A DNA stretch of 64,000 nucleotides, taken from Chelydra serpentina. Lineage: Eukaryota; Chordata; Testudines; Chelydridae. A program made the translations under genes and the position numbers. The notes under the pieces are model-generated. The model made no database searches. It saw only the letters and a list, made by a program, of their open reading frames with translations, and had not been told where the DNA came from. Positions 11,454-22,969 of the stretch are shown here, one piece after another. The DNA lies in NCBI GenBank assembly GCA_037349315.1, contig JBAIAC010000006.1, positions 53,626,501 to 53,690,500 of the forward strand, read 5' to 3'. Every line of letters begins with the position of its first letter. Positions within the stretch are counted from its first letter, which is position 1.

Positions 11454-12358
11454 ACCCCATCCCTATTCAGTAGGCCACTAACCCTGTCAAAGAAGGAAAT
11501 TAGGTTGTTTAATAATTTCTTTCAGTATGGTTCGATATATTGAAGTTAGGCTGATTGGGGTATAATTACACTTGGCACAATTCCTTTCTTAAAAAAAATG
11601 TGGACGGATAATATCGGTTTATTTTTAAGCATTTTTTCAATCTTTACCTTTTAAATTTTCAAGTTGTGGGAAATTATGGAGAGGTCAGATGACAGAGTGA
11701 CTCAGACAATTATTTAATGACAGCAGATTTTGATTTATAAAAGTTAAATCTTTATAACCATTGAAACACAAATTGTCAGCATCATACGGCAAAATATACA
11801 AATAAAGAGCCTTACATCAAACTAAGTTCTCAAGCAGTTTTTTTCTTACTTTGCCTAACTGAAAATTTTGATTATTATCAATGGAAATCTTTTTTTCATG
11901 GATTTGTGTGTGTAAGGTGAAATCAACATTTACAAACAATGATTGATAAAAAAAATCGAATCCTTCTAAGCCTATCTGTAATTCCACAGGTCCTTTTTGT
12001 TCCCCCTTTTAAAGAGAAGTACTGTGTTTGCCCTGCTCCAGTCCTTTGGCTCCTCGTCTGTCAGCCAAGAGTTCTCAAAGATAATTGCTAACAGTTGTGA
12101 GGTTGCTTCAACTAATTCCTCAAATATCCTAGGAAGAATTTCATCTGGCCCTGCCTACTTGAATACATCTAACTTATTTAAATATTCTTTAACCTGATCT
12201 TGCCCTATTTTGGCTTATGTTCCTTCCCCCTTGTTGTTAATATTGCGTTGAGTATCTGATCATTATTAACCTTTTCAGTGAAGACTGAAGCAAAATAGGC
12301 ATTAAGCACTTCAGCCTTCTTGATGCCATCAGTTATATTAGTTCTCCTTCCACACTAA
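11454..12358 (-). pseudogene. Old CR1 LINE, segment 2
   Basis: CR1 sequence resumes directly after the solo LTR (ccctgtcaaagaaggaaatt at about 11484) and continues upstream through the reverse transcriptase N-terminal part. The plus strand shows complements of CR1 text such as tcatctggccctgcc at 12139-12155. Many stops and indels; AT-rich at 11560-11960, where similarity fades. Confidence 0.75.
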
Positions 12359-12654
12359 GGGCTTGTCTTCACTACCCGCCGGATTGGCGGGTAGCAATCG
12401 ATCTATCGGGGATTGATTTATCGCATCTCATTTAGACGCGATTAATCGATCCCCGAACGCGCTCCCCGTCGACTCCGGAAATCCACCTCGGTGAAAGGCA
12501 GAAGCGGAGTCGATGTGGGAGCAGCAGTGATCGACTCGCCGTTGTCCTCATGGCCAGGTAAGTCGATCTATGATACGCCAACTTCAGCTACGCTATTCAC
12601 GTAGCTGAAGTTGCGTATCGTAGACCGACACCCCCCTCTAGTGTAGCCCAGGGC
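12359..12654. mobile_element. Harbinger-like MITE in CR1
   Basis: A 296-bp element starts gggcttgtcttcacta and ends tagtgtagcccagggc, which are imperfect inverted repeats. It is flanked by taa at 12356-12358 and 12655-12657, the TWA 3-bp duplication used by PIF/Harbinger transposons. Inside, gatacgccaacttcagctac and gtagctgaagttgcgtatc form a strong hairpin, and the core is unusually CpG- and TCGA-rich compared with its surroundings. No coding capacity. Confidence 0.85.
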
Positions 12655-13316
12655 TAAGCAAAGGACCTACATTTCCCTTCATATTTCTCTTTCTCCTAAT
12701 GTATTTAAAGAACCTCTTCTTATTGTCTTTCATGTCCCCAGCTAGGTGTAACTCACTTTATGCCTTAGTTCTAATTTTGTCTCTACATGCTTGTGCTCCT
12801 CTTTCATACTCCTCCTGAGCAATTTGGCCATGTTTCCATTTTTTGTAGGATTCCATTTTGATTTTCAGATAATTAAAAAAAGCCCCTGATGGATCCATAT
12901 TAGCCTCCTATTATTTTTCCTATCTTTCCTTTGCACTGGGATAGTTTGAAGTTGTGCCTTGAATACTGCCCAGTCCTTAATTTGTAATGAAAGAGGTGCC
13001 AGGACTCAAGCAATTTTTTTACTTTCATAACTGATGCGGCAAGCCCAGAGGTGTTGGGGCTGTGAACTGCCAAGCCTAGAGGTGCCGGGGCTCAGCCCTG
13101 GCAATCCCCGGCACAAATTAGGCACTAATGTTGTCTTTTGAGAAACTGCCAGCTCTCCTGAATTCTTATATCCCATAGATTTTCTTCCCATGAGACCTTC
13201 CCTACCAGTTCTTTGAGTTTGTTAAAGTCTGTTTTTATTTTTAAAGTCCATTGTCCTTGTTCTGTTGCTCTCACTTCTTCCTTTCCTCAGAATCAAGAAC
13301 TCTATGATTCTATGAT
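12655..13316 (-). pseudogene. Old CR1 LINE, segment 3, with a small nested insertion
   Basis: CR1 continues upstream of the Harbinger-like MITE: ttcatactcctcctgagcaa and aaagaacctcttcttattgt are complements of the region between endonuclease and reverse transcriptase, as also seen at 4300-4430 in the younger copy. It is interrupted at about 12975-13122 by a small element and ends at the hAT MITE border at 13316. Confidence 0.75.
12975..13122. mobile_element. Small MITE-like insertion in CR1
   Basis: A segment of about 148 bp begins ccttaatttgta and ends gcacaaattaggc; the outer ten bases are inverted complements. It contains two degenerate copies of an 'aagcc.agaggtg..ggggct' unit. CR1 homology is present on both sides but absent inside. 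Target duplication not resolved. Confidence 0.45.
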
Positions 13317-13605
13317 CAGAGGCAGATTGCTGTTTTGTGGGACCCTGGGCCAGAGTAAATGCCCACCCCCTGCACTCCTGCCAGGGAAATGGGGTCAGGG
13401 CGCAGGGGCTTCCCCCACCCGTTCAGTGGAGTGCCACGTGGGTGGGTGGAGTGTGGCAAGATCCCATGCCCCGACACCACTCCCTGGCAGGAGCGCCGGA
13501 CAGAACAGGTTAGGGTGCGGGGGTGGCCTTTTTTCCAGGGGCCCCCCAAATTGGCTGGGGGCCCTGGGCATGGGCCCCGTTGCCCCAGTGGCTAATCCAC
13601 TGCTG
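13317..13605. mobile_element. hAT-like MITE with split target duplication
   Basis: The element starts cagaggcagattgctg and ends ggctaatccactgctg, inverted and diverged. The left 8-bp flank is tctatgat (13309-13316). The matching right flank is interrupted by the next MITE: tctatga stands at 13606-13612, and the full tctatgat is regained at 14065-14072, after that MITE. An 8-bp duplication and CA...TG ends fit hAT. GC-rich interior; the open frames here are composition artefacts. Confidence 0.65.
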
Positions 13606-13612
13606 TCTATGA

Positions 13613-14063
13613 CAGGGGTGGCCAAACTTACTGACCCTACGAGCCGCATACAACAATCTTCAGAAGTTTGAATGCAAGGGCATACCTGCTGGGGCTCGGG
13701 GCTTCAGCCCCATGGGAGGCACCTGATGGGGCTTGGGGCTTCAGTACCACTTCTGCTGAAGCCCCGAGGCCCAGCAGGTGTGTCCCGCAGGGCTGAAGTC
13801 CCAAGCCCTGGCAGGTGCACCCTGCAAGGGGAAGCCCCAAATCCCAGCAGGTGCAGCCCATGAGGCTGAAGCTCGAGACCATTCCCCTCTGCTGGGCAGA
13901 AGCCCCTACCCCACCACCCCGCTGCAAGGCAAAGTCCCAACCCCCCTCTCCTTCTGGTAAGTGGAGAATGGGAGGGGGGAGGGTTATGGGGGTGTCTCTG
14001 CGAACTGCAAATTAACAGTAAAAGAGCCGCATGTGGCTCACGAGCCACAGTATGGCCACCCCG
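13613..14063. mobile_element. hAT MITE with perfect 8-bp target duplication and internal minisatellite
   Basis: Starts caggggtggccaaactta and ends cagtatggccaccccg, forming inverted termini. It is flanked by gtctatga at 13605-13612 and 14064-14071, a perfect 8-bp hAT duplication. The interior at about 13680-13890 is a degenerate minisatellite of about 35 bp built on gaagccccaagcccagcagg and its complement. Long open frames on both strands arise from this GC-rich array, not from genes. Confidence 0.9.
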
Positions 14064-14072
14064 GTCTATGAT

Positions 14073-14160
14073 CTATCATTTCATTATAATTTTCACCCAA
14101 GTTGTCTTCCACCTTCAGGTTTACAACCAATTTGTCCAAAACCAAGATATGATACTGAAA
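14073..14160 (-). pseudogene. Old CR1 LINE, segment 4 (upstream end)
   Basis: After the two MITEs the CR1 text resumes with atttcattataattttcacc, caagttgtcttccaccttca and accaatttgtccaaaacca, which I recognise as the complement of the CR1 region just upstream of the reverse transcriptase. Similarity fades beyond about 14160. Confidence 0.65.
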
Positions 14161-14291
14161 TCACATGTGGCATCAGTCACATGTTTAACTAGTATTTTGC
14201 ATATGAATTTACCAATTTGCCACTTGAATTCTGATGTATATTTTAATGCACATGGCTGTGTAAAGAATTGTACATTACTGACATTTATTTA

Positions 14292-15153
14292 CTCCTGGTG
14301 GAATTCTGTGCCACAAAATTAAAAATTCTGTGCACAGTATTTTAAAATTCTGCAAAATTCTGCACATTTTATTTATCAAAATAACACTACATAATCACGC
14401 CAGTTTCAATTATTTTGGTAATTTATTTCAATATACCTGTCAGGAAGTATGTCTATAATAATACAGACACACACAAAAATTCCCCCAGGAGTAGGGAGTT
14501 AAAGAAACCCTGATGACAACCCAGTTCCTGTTTTTCTGCCTTCTTCCTTCCCAACCTCCCAGAACCCAGCCAGGAGGCCAGACACCCACAACCTCTCCCT
14601 TCCAGAGCCTAGCTGCAGGGCCCCCACCCCCCACCCAGATACTCACACCCCATCCCCCCTTAGAGCCCAGCTGTGAGTTCCCCTGTCTCATACCTGCACC
14701 CCTTACCGCCCAGAGCCCAGCTGCAGGGGCCCCCCTTCTCCAGACACCCATCCTCCTCTTCCCCCAGAGCCTAGGGATCCAGAGGGAGAAACAGCCTGAT
14801 CCTCAGTCCCAGGCTTGCACAGAGTTTCCTGTGCACCGCCCTCTCCTTCCCGCAGGGCATGCTGGGAACTGCAGCTGCCAGGAACCCTCTAGCTTCCTCT
14901 TCCTCCCCCCGGCAGTGTCTTCTATGTGTAAGCTGAGCTCTGCCAAGTCCTGTGGCCCCTATTCTTCCTATCTTTCCTTTGCACTGGGATAGTTTGAAGT
15001 TGTGCCTTTAATACTGTAATGTCCTTAATTTGTAATGAAAGAGGTGGCTAGCAGCACTGCAGCCCATTTCTGTGGGGGAAAGGAAATTCTGCACGCACGT
15101 TAATTTCTTCAAAATTCTGCTTTGCGCAGGGTGGTGCTAAATTCCCCCAGGAG
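14292..15153. mobile_element. TA-target MITE carrying a captured CR1 piece
   Basis: An 862-bp element starts ctcctggtggaattctgtgc and ends gctaaattcccccaggag, with inverted termini. It is flanked by the dinucleotide ta (14290-14291 and 15154-15155), as for Tc1/mariner-type MITEs. Both ends are rich in aaaattctgc motifs. The interior is C-rich, and at 14965-15046 it holds an 82-bp stretch copied from CR1/MITE sequence like that at 12917-12998. No transposase frame. Confidence 0.7.
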
Positions 15154-15159
15154 TATTTA

Positions 15160-15955
15160 TTCCACAAATAGAAATTATATAGCAAATGTCATGTAACATT
15201 GCTGCCAGTAGCAATGGCGCACATTTAGGGCCAAATTTTGTTAAACTGAGGCTTGAGGTCTATTTGTAAAATTGTTCTTGCATTCTGCACCGCCATTTGC
15301 CTGTTCATTTACTGTGATTATAATCAAAATGGCCATTTTAATTTGCAAATAACCAATTTTTATATGCAGGTGTAGATTAGCACCTACAGAAATAGTCATG
15401 CAGTTGCACAAAATGCTGTGCCCTTAAAACTGTCTCTCTGAAGTTTATCCCAATTCTATGGCATATAAGGTGGAAAAGTAAGAAAAATTCAATTTCCGTG
15501 GCATTATTACCTGTGTATTTTGGAACAAGATGATTCTATGTGATAATTGCATGTGTCAAAATGCCAGACAAATAATTTAAAATTTAATATAAGAAAATAA
15601 ACTCATATAAGAACTTAACGATCAAAAAGCTAAAATTTCAGCCCACCAATCTGAGCCCTGGTGATGACAGATAAAATAAAGACATCAGGGAAACCATAAC
15701 CAAAAAAATATGAGTCAGTGATTCCTAACTTCATCAAAGACAAACAGCACAGACAAGTAAAGAAACCAGATGCACTGTTTGATTCACCATATATGGAAAA
15801 CACTGTATTTGTATAGTTAATAATCACATCACCAAGAGGCATAACACTAAGAGAGGAGACATTTTAGCAGGACTGTACATTTAAGTATTCCTCTTAAACT
15901 CCTCATTTAAGTATAACTTTTTGCCCCCCTTCCCCGTTTTCTCTTTTTTAAATAG
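15160..15955. other. Unassigned AT-rich sequence
   Basis: No gene or nameable repeat. The minus-strand frame at 15630-15842 has no domain. Confidence 0.35.
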
Positions 15956-15957
15956 AA

Positions 15958-16195
15958 AAGGAGTTTGTTCCAGTGGTCTGAGCACAGGACTGGGAATCCA
16001 GAAGTCTTGATTTCTAATATTGGCTCTGCCACGGATTTCCTCTGTGCCTTTGGACAGGTCACTTAACTCTCTGCCTCAGTTTCCCCATATGTAAATATAT
16101 TAATAGCTCTTGCCTATATCAATGGGCTGTTGTGTTTGAAAAGTGCTTTCAATATGAACAATAGTATATAGTGGCTAAATACAGCAGTGGCAATA
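15958..16195 (+). repeat. MIR SINE
   Basis: Ancient tRNA-derived SINE in plus orientation. Landmarks in order: agtggtctgagcacaggact gggaatccagaagtc (head), ttggctctgccacgg, ggacaggtcacttaactctc and gcctcagtttccccatatgt (the MIR core), then an AT-rich L2-like tail. The order and spacing are those of MIR elements shared by amniotes. Confidence 0.85.
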
Positions 16196-16777
16196 ACAAA
16201 TAATAATCATAGGGTAATGTGCTGAATAGTTCCAAATTGATACTTTAAAAAATTTTTTTAATTATGTTAAATGTATTTTAGACAAATAAACATGAATATA
16301 TTACATCACTTTCTTGCAAGAAAATACTGATGTAAGGTTCCCCATACAAGCAGACTAGATTACTGTCGGAAGCAAGATATTCAGTAACTATTTGTAAAGA
16401 CTCGTTAGGATGGACACTTTTCAGTTTGCTCATGGCAGCAGCACTCTTGAAGCTGACCCCAAATGAGGCGTAAACAGTAATTGTCTAAACTTTTAATGTA
16501 ACAGCTTAAAAAAAATTAACCTAAGCATATCATTAATACAATGTCATGAATCCAATAATGGCTTTAGTCTCTGATTAAGATTAGTCCTTCAGTAAATGAT
16601 GGGGAGGAGGAACTTTGCGGTCCATATGCATGGAGTCACTAGTTTGGCTTTGTATATTACAGGGTACATAAAAAGAGTTGTTAAAGGATAAAAATGTACT
16701 ACAATAATTCCTATGGTAGAATCTTGAAAAAGACTCCCATGCAGTTATTGGTTTCAGTTATATAACACTGTATAGAA

Positions 16778-17031
16778 CAGGGGTTGGCAACCTTTGGCAT
16801 GTGGCCCATCAGGGTAATCCACTGGCGGGCCACGAGACATTTTGTTTATGTTGACCATCCATGGGCACGGCCACCCGCAGGTCCCAGTGGCTGCAGTTTA
16901 CCGTTCTCGGCCAATGGGAGTGGCGGGAAGCTGTGGGGCCGTGCCTGAGGATGGTCAATGTAAACAAAATATCTCGCGGCCCACCAATGGATTACCCTGA
17001 TGGGCCGCATGCCGAAGGTTGCTGACCCCTG
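16778..17031. mobile_element. hAT MITE (CAGGGGTTGGCAACC family)
   Basis: A 254-bp fold-back element starts caggggttggcaacctttgg and ends ccgaaggttgctgacccctg. The arms continue inward as cccatcagggtaatccactg and its complement, then gtttatgttgacc and its complement. Flanks gtatagaa (left) and gatagcat or ggatagca (right) are only partly alike, so the 8-bp duplication has decayed. No coding capacity. Confidence 0.85.
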
Positions 17032-17462
17032 GATAGCATGTTTGGATACAACTTTATAGTTAGAGATGTGGTGCTTCTTTTACAAAACTTGTGCCCTCAT
17101 CCAGTCAGAGAACTGAAACTAGACCATGTGACTTATCTGTCCAATCTCAGCTAACCAATGCATTGCATCTCATATAGTTACTTCTCACAGAAAACCATTA
17201 ATGATCATCAACAGAGTTAAAAAAATACACAGACATTTAACTGATTAATATCAAATAACAAATACATTTGGGAATATCACAATCTGCTCCTTCAAATTCT
17301 AGATTCTGAAAAAGTATTCAATATACTTCATTCATTCATCAGTTATTGAAACTTTGCCCCAAAGTTTTTCACTGTAAACTTCCTAAATATTTAGGAACCT
17401 GGTCCTACATATCACAGGTCACTGCTACAACTTGGTCACTGATATCACAACCAAAATGAACA

Positions 17463-18780
17463 GATTCATAGATTCCAAGGCCTGATGAGACCATTATGAT
17501 CATCTAGTCTGACCTCCTGTATAACACAGGCCATTGAACTTTTCCGGAAATAATTCCTGTTTGAATTAGATAATATCTTTAGGAAAAACATCCAATCTGG
17601 ATTTAAAAATCACCAATGATGGAAAATATACCACCACCCTTGATAACTGTGCCAATGGCTAATTACCTTCACTTACTATTAAATTTCAGCCTTATTCCCA
17701 ATCTGAATTTGTCTAGCTTAAACGTCCAGCCATAGGATCCTCTTATACCTTTGTCTACTAGTTTGAAGAGCCCATTATCAAGTATTTGTTTCCTATGTAG
17801 GTACTTACAGGCTGATCAAGTCACCCACGTAACCTCCTCTTTATTAAACTAAGCAGATTGAGCTCTTTGAGTCTATCACTATAAGACATGTTTTCCAGTA
17901 CTTTAATAATTCTTGTGGCTCTTCTCTGAACCTTTTCCAGTTTAACAGCATTCTTCTTGAACTATGGACACAATATTGCAGTACTGGTCACACCAATGCC
18001 AAATACAGAGGTAATAACCTCTCTATTCCTACTTAAAATTCCCGTTTGTCCATCCAAGCATGACATTAGCCATTTGGGCCACAGTGTCATATTAGTAGCT
18101 CATGCTCAATTGATTATTCACCATGACCCCCAAGTCTTTTTCAGATTCACTGCTTCCCAGGATAGAGTCCCCCATCTTGTATACATGGCCAACATTCTTT
18201 GTTCCTAGATGGATACAATTACATTTGTCCATATTAAAATGCATATTTTGCTTGTGCTCAGCTTACCAAGTGATCCAGATCGCTCCATATTAGTGACCTA
18301 TCCTCTTCCTTATTTACCACTTCCCCAATTGTATGTCATCTGCAAACTTTATCAGTGATGATTTTATGTTTTATTGCAGGGTGTTGATAAAAATGTTGAA
18401 TAGCACAGGGCTATGAATTGATCTTTGCCAGACCCCAAGAGAAATCCACCTGCTCAGTGATGATTCTCAGTCTACATTAACATTTTGAGACCTGTCAATT
18501 AGCCAGTTTTTATCCGTTTAATGTGTCACTAATTTTATACTGTTCTGGTTTTATAATCAAAATGTCTTGCAGTACCAAGTCAAATGCCTTACAGAAGTCT
18601 TAATATAGTATGTCAAATGATTACTTTATCATCCAAACTTGTACTGTCATCCAAAAAAGATACCAAGTTAGTTTGAAAGGATCTATGTTTAATGAAAAGG
18701 GAACTATTGCCTAGTAGACATAATTAAATAAGTCTACATTTCCCAGACTTCATACATTTCATGTTCTTCTGATATCTATA
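17463..18780 (-). pseudogene. Decayed CR1 LINE
   Basis: The 3' end is at the low side: tcatagattccaaggcctga and accattatgatcatctagtc are the complement of a CR1 tail. Upstream CR1 text follows (ttgtggctcttctctgaacc at 17914-17933, gtcatctgcaaactttatca at 18336-18355), complementary to the QRRAT and FADD-proximal regions. Coding frames are destroyed by stops and indels; an old copy. Confidence 0.85.
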
Positions 18781-18815
18781 TCTTTCCCCCAGGCATTCTG
18801 ATTGACCTCGAGCAC

Positions 18816-18892
18816 AACAATTTGCATAGATATGGTCCAGTCCTGTTCCCACTGACTTTAGTGGAAACAGGAATAGTATTAAAAGCCGGTGC
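18816..18892. repeat. 77-bp local duplication, copy 1
   Basis: This 77-bp stretch recurs in direct orientation at 21056-21132 with two mismatches. It runs from aacaatttgcatagatatgg to attaaaagccggtgc. The surrounding sequence differs at both ends. Confidence 0.8.
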
Positions 18893-19621
18893 TTAATATC
18901 CTGAAATGGAATAGTGGAAAATACAACATTGCCACTTTACATACTTTAGAGTATCAAGATTATACTCTTGCAAACCCCATTCTAATGTCTGTAGTAACTG
19001 AATTATTGCTGATAACCTTGAAACCTGCATTATTCATTCAGGCCATATCCACCATAAACTAGATGGTACCTTCATGCCATAACCAACTAGCTGGTTTAAT
19101 GACTTCAGATTCTAGCAAAGTCCATCACCTTTTGGAAAGGGAGACTGTACTTCTACTAATTTTGGTCTAGTAGTCAAGACTTGCCCCATCTGCAAGTCAG
19201 TGTGGTATGATGTGTCTTTCTTGTACCAGCCATTCAATATGTGCAGCCAGTTCCATAGTCTAAAAGCCTCATAAAACATTCACATATGCTCCATAGAATG
19301 ATGCAATGAAGCCAGTAGATTCTGCTGCCAAGATTCTATCAGCAGTTAAGAGCTGGCTATGAGGACTTGTCTGCTTTCAGAGCCAGGAAGTAAAATCTTT
19401 GCTACAGGAAATAAGATAATGCATGAACAACTTAATTCATTTTCCAAGGAAAGTACCTTGCCTTGGAGGTATATTTAATACCAGACAGTGTCCCTTGAAA
19501 ATCTAAAGTAGTTTAATTAAAAAAAATATTCAGCAATCTTACTTACTGCTCATGCCCCTATTCAGCAAAACACTTAAACATTAGGCACCCGAGTTGTTAT
19601 ATTGAAGCAAATGGGATCACG

Positions 19622-20262
19622 TCATAGAATCATAGGACTGGAAGGGACCTCGAGGGGTCATCTAGTCCAGTCCCCTGCACTCATGGCAGGACTAAGTATT
19701 ATTAGACCATCCCTGACAGGTGTTTCTCTAACCTGCTCTTAAAACTTTCCAATGATGGAGATTCCACAACCTCCCTAGGAAATTTATTCTAGTGCTTAAC
19801 TACCCTCACAGTTAGGAAGTTTTTCAGACTGTCAACCTAAACCTCCCTTGCTGCAATTTAAGCCCATTGCTTCTTGTCCAGTCCTCGGTGCTTAAGAAGA
19901 ATTCCCCCCCCTCTCCTCCTTGTAGCAATCTTTTATGTACTTGAAAACTGTTATCATGTCCCCTCTCAGTCTTCTCTTCTCCAGACTAAATAAACCCAAT
20001 TTTTTCAATCTTCCCTCAGAGGTCATGTTTTCTAGACCTTTAATCATTTTTGTAGCTCTTCTCTGGACTTTCTCCAATTTGTCCACATCTTTCCTGAAAT
20101 GTGGCACCCAGACCTGGACACAATACTCCAGTTGAGGCCTAATAAGCGTGAAGTAGATCGGAAGAATTACTTCTTATGTCTTGCTTACAACTCTCCTTCT
20201 AATACATCCCAGAATGATGTTCACTTTTTTTGAAATCATGTTACACTGTTGACTTACATGCT
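19622..20262 (-). pseudogene. CR1 LINE 3' fragment
   Basis: The minus-strand CR1 3' end begins at tcatagaatcataggactgg (19623). The open piece at 19892-20107 reads [20 protein letters not shown] and [20 protein letters not shown], the CR1 ORF2 C-terminus. It extends to about 20262 (complement of LNMSQQC-like text at 20240-20260) and is then 5'-truncated. Confidence 0.9.
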
Positions 20263-20703
20263 TAAAGCTGAGCATCTACTTATATGCTCAAAGAAAACAA
20301 TGATAATATATTTTCAAATATTTTAGGGAAAAAATCTCTAGGAATATAATATTGTTATGCAGGAAGATATTAATGGCTTCCTTTAATCACCGATCTACTA
20401 GCACTAGAGCAGGTCAGAAATTTTCTGACTATGTTCTCCCATTGGAAAATGCCGATTTGTCAAAATTGAAACATTCCACGAGAATGTGGCAATTTTGATA
20501 AAATTCTGACAGAAACCAGGTGGACTTCTGAGGGAACCCTGTTTGTCAGGTGGGTTTTGAGAGCTGCCCAATGTCCTCCCAACTCGTTCTCCTGGCTTGT
20601 CAGCAGCCCACCTACCAGGCTGCTGGGGAGCTCAAGCTTCCAAGCTTCTGGATTATCAGTAGCCTGCCTGGTGAGCGGAGGGGAAGTCAAGAGTCTGTGG
20701 GTG

Positions 20704-20905
20704 AGGGATAGCTCAGTGGTTTGAGCATTGGTCTACTAAACCCAGTGTTGTGAGTTCAATCCTTAAGGGGGCCACTTAGGGATCTGGGGCAAAAATCTGT
20801 CAGGGGACAGTACTTGGTCCTGCTAGTGAGGGCAGGGGACTGGACTTGATGACCTTTCAAGGTCCTTCCAGTTCTAGGAGATTGGCATATCTCCATTTAT
20901 ATTAT
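20704..20905 (+). repeat. Tortoise Pol III (Cry-type) SINE
   Basis: The tRNA-derived head has a Pol III A box, tagctcagtgg (20709-20719), and a B box, gagttcaatcc (20752-20762), 32 bases apart. A spacer follows (gggggccacttagggatctg), then a CR1-like tail with gggactggacttgatgacct and ccttccagttctaggag. This layout is that of the tRNA-Lys-derived SINE of cryptodiran turtles, which is the best species hint in the window. It would be mobilised in trans by CR1 through the shared tail. It is not a functional tRNA gene. Confidence 0.9.
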
Positions 20906-21055
20906 TTATAGTTATATAAGCCCTAGGAGTCCTAGGTCCTGTGCACCTGGCTCCTCATTAGCTCTGGCTCCCTGGCTCACAAGTGCCAATTAATTTCTCC
21001 TCCTAACAGCCTGGCAAGGCATTGAAATATTGACTAACCACTTGACCCAAAGGGT

Positions 21056-21132
21056 AACAATTTGCATAGATATGGTCCAGTCCTGTTCCCACTGACCTTT
21101 GTGGAAACAGGAATAGTATTAAAAGCCGGTGC
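21056..21132. repeat. 77-bp local duplication, copy 2
   Basis: Direct-orientation match to 18816-18892 with two differences (actgacctttgtgg here against actgactttagtgg there). Confidence 0.8.
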
Positions 21133-21419
21133 AAATAACAATTTGTGGCTACACAGATCAAGCAATCTTTTTTATATACCTGCATCTTAAAAAATTGCAA
21201 TCCAAATTGCAAACACTTCAATACAGCCTACAGAATTCAAGGTTCTCGTATTGACATGCTAATTTAAAGCTAGTATTTCAATTCAAGACATACAAGTGCT
21301 TCTGTTGACATGAAGTTCAAATCTCCTAGCTGAGGTTGAACAGTAGTTCTCATAAATTTACATACCTGATTAGGCAAATCTGACATAGTTTTTGCAGGTG
21401 ATCATAAAGAATGTAAAGA

Positions 21420-22400
21420 AAGGCAAGTTAGTGTCGGGAGTTTACCTGGATATTAGTGACTTTTGACAAAGATCACCATAAGAAACTAATAAGCAAATTG
21501 AAGTACTGTGTGTTGGAATCCAGGACTGAACAGTAACATGGATAGAAAATTGGCTGGGAAGACGAATATAGACATTAGTAATAAATGGAAACAAATTGAC
21601 TTGGAGAAAAGTAATGAGTGAGTGATGTTGGGACCAGCACTATTATGATTCAAGTAAATGACTTCATAATAGGAAAAAACTACATCATATTAAAATGTAT
21701 CGATGTTACCAAGATAGGAGGAACAGTAGGTGCTGTAAGCAGAAGAAAACACACATGTAGGAAGATTTGGATAAACCAGGGTAGCAGGGCAAATGTCAGA
21801 TAGAATTCATTGTTAAAAAATAAAAGCTCATTTGAAGAGAACTAATTGCAAAAATCAAGAACCATCTTAGTGGATTACAACTGGAAGGAGCTAATGAGAG
21901 ACACCTGAGGCTGCAATGATTGATAATATTGCAGTGCACTGAAAAGTAGCTGCAAAGAGTGAAAATAGGGAGTTTGAATGTGTAAAGAGGAGTATTAGTT
22001 CTAAAGTGAGGGAGATCATGATTCAGTTATATGTGGCACTCCTCAGAGTTCACTGGAAACAGTCGACTCTTTGGTTATCAGGCTTAATAGAGGACATTTA
22101 GGGCCTGATCCAAACCCTATTGTAGTCAATGGAAACATTCTCATTGACCTCAATAGCATTTGGGTCTTGATCTTTGGATATTAGAATATGTCCAGAGCAG
22201 GGAAACAAGGCTAATTAGTGATATGAATGAAATGCCTTATAACTAAAGGGTTCCAAAACTAAAATAGATGAATGGAAACTGCAATGAGAACTAATGACAG
22301 GCTAGAGATATTTGGGCAGTGTTACATTTATGTGACATTTCAATGGCAATACTTAGATGCATGACTGCATAAAAAGACATTTTGGATAGACAGAAGACCT
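21420..22400 (+). pseudogene. Very old CR1/L3-like LINE relic with a palindromic insert
   Basis: Reading the plus strand gives scattered CR1-like text: a DF.K motif near 21460, NWL-like text near 21545 (aaattggctgggaagac) and an LGPALF-like trace at 21630. Frames are shattered. At about 22100-22172 lies an imperfect palindrome (gggcctgatccaaaccctat ... atttgggtcttgatc) of a kind repeated across reptile genomes. Assignment is from weak similarity only. Confidence 0.45.
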
Positions 22401-22969
22401 CACATTTTCAACCAGAAGATCACTTACATTTGGAAGAGGGCTACTAGTGACAAAATGGAGAATATGAGGGTTCCAGGTGACTTAAGTCTACAGTAGATTG
22501 GATATCCAGCTTCCAAAAAATCTTCACATGTACATCTGCTGAGAAGCAGGTATTCAGGGTACAGAGGTTGGTACAGATGGCTTTCTCCATCCAAATGTTT
22601 CCCTTTTACTAACAACAAAAGTACTTCCCTGTTTATATTGTTGTACATGAACATTTCAAATGATCTGCTAAATATGGCATTTTTCTCTTGTTCTGCTCCT
22701 TGGCTCACGTTACTTTAGATTCCACATTGCTGTTACCGTATATGAGACATATTGCTCAATGTCCCTCCTTTCTCCCTATCAGTGAGAACCTAAGCTTGTT
22801 GTTGTTTTGTTTAAACAATGTACCTTGTCCATGAACAGACCACAATAGTTATTAATTTATTCATTACTCCTAATTGTCCAAGGAATAGTTTTTTACAAAT
22901 GTATTTCAGCCTATGGGGCGGGGGGCTAAGCCAACAGTTTCACAGTGCAGTCACTATTTGAGCCATGTG

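Noticed and set aside
13213..14048. Cluster of overlapping open frames on both strands
   Set aside because: All lie in GC-rich hAT MITEs; frames on both strands follow the minisatellite composition.
20704..20770. Possible tRNA gene with A and B boxes
   Set aside because: The sequence continues into the Cry SINE body and CR1-like tail, and the cloverleaf is degenerate; it is a SINE head.
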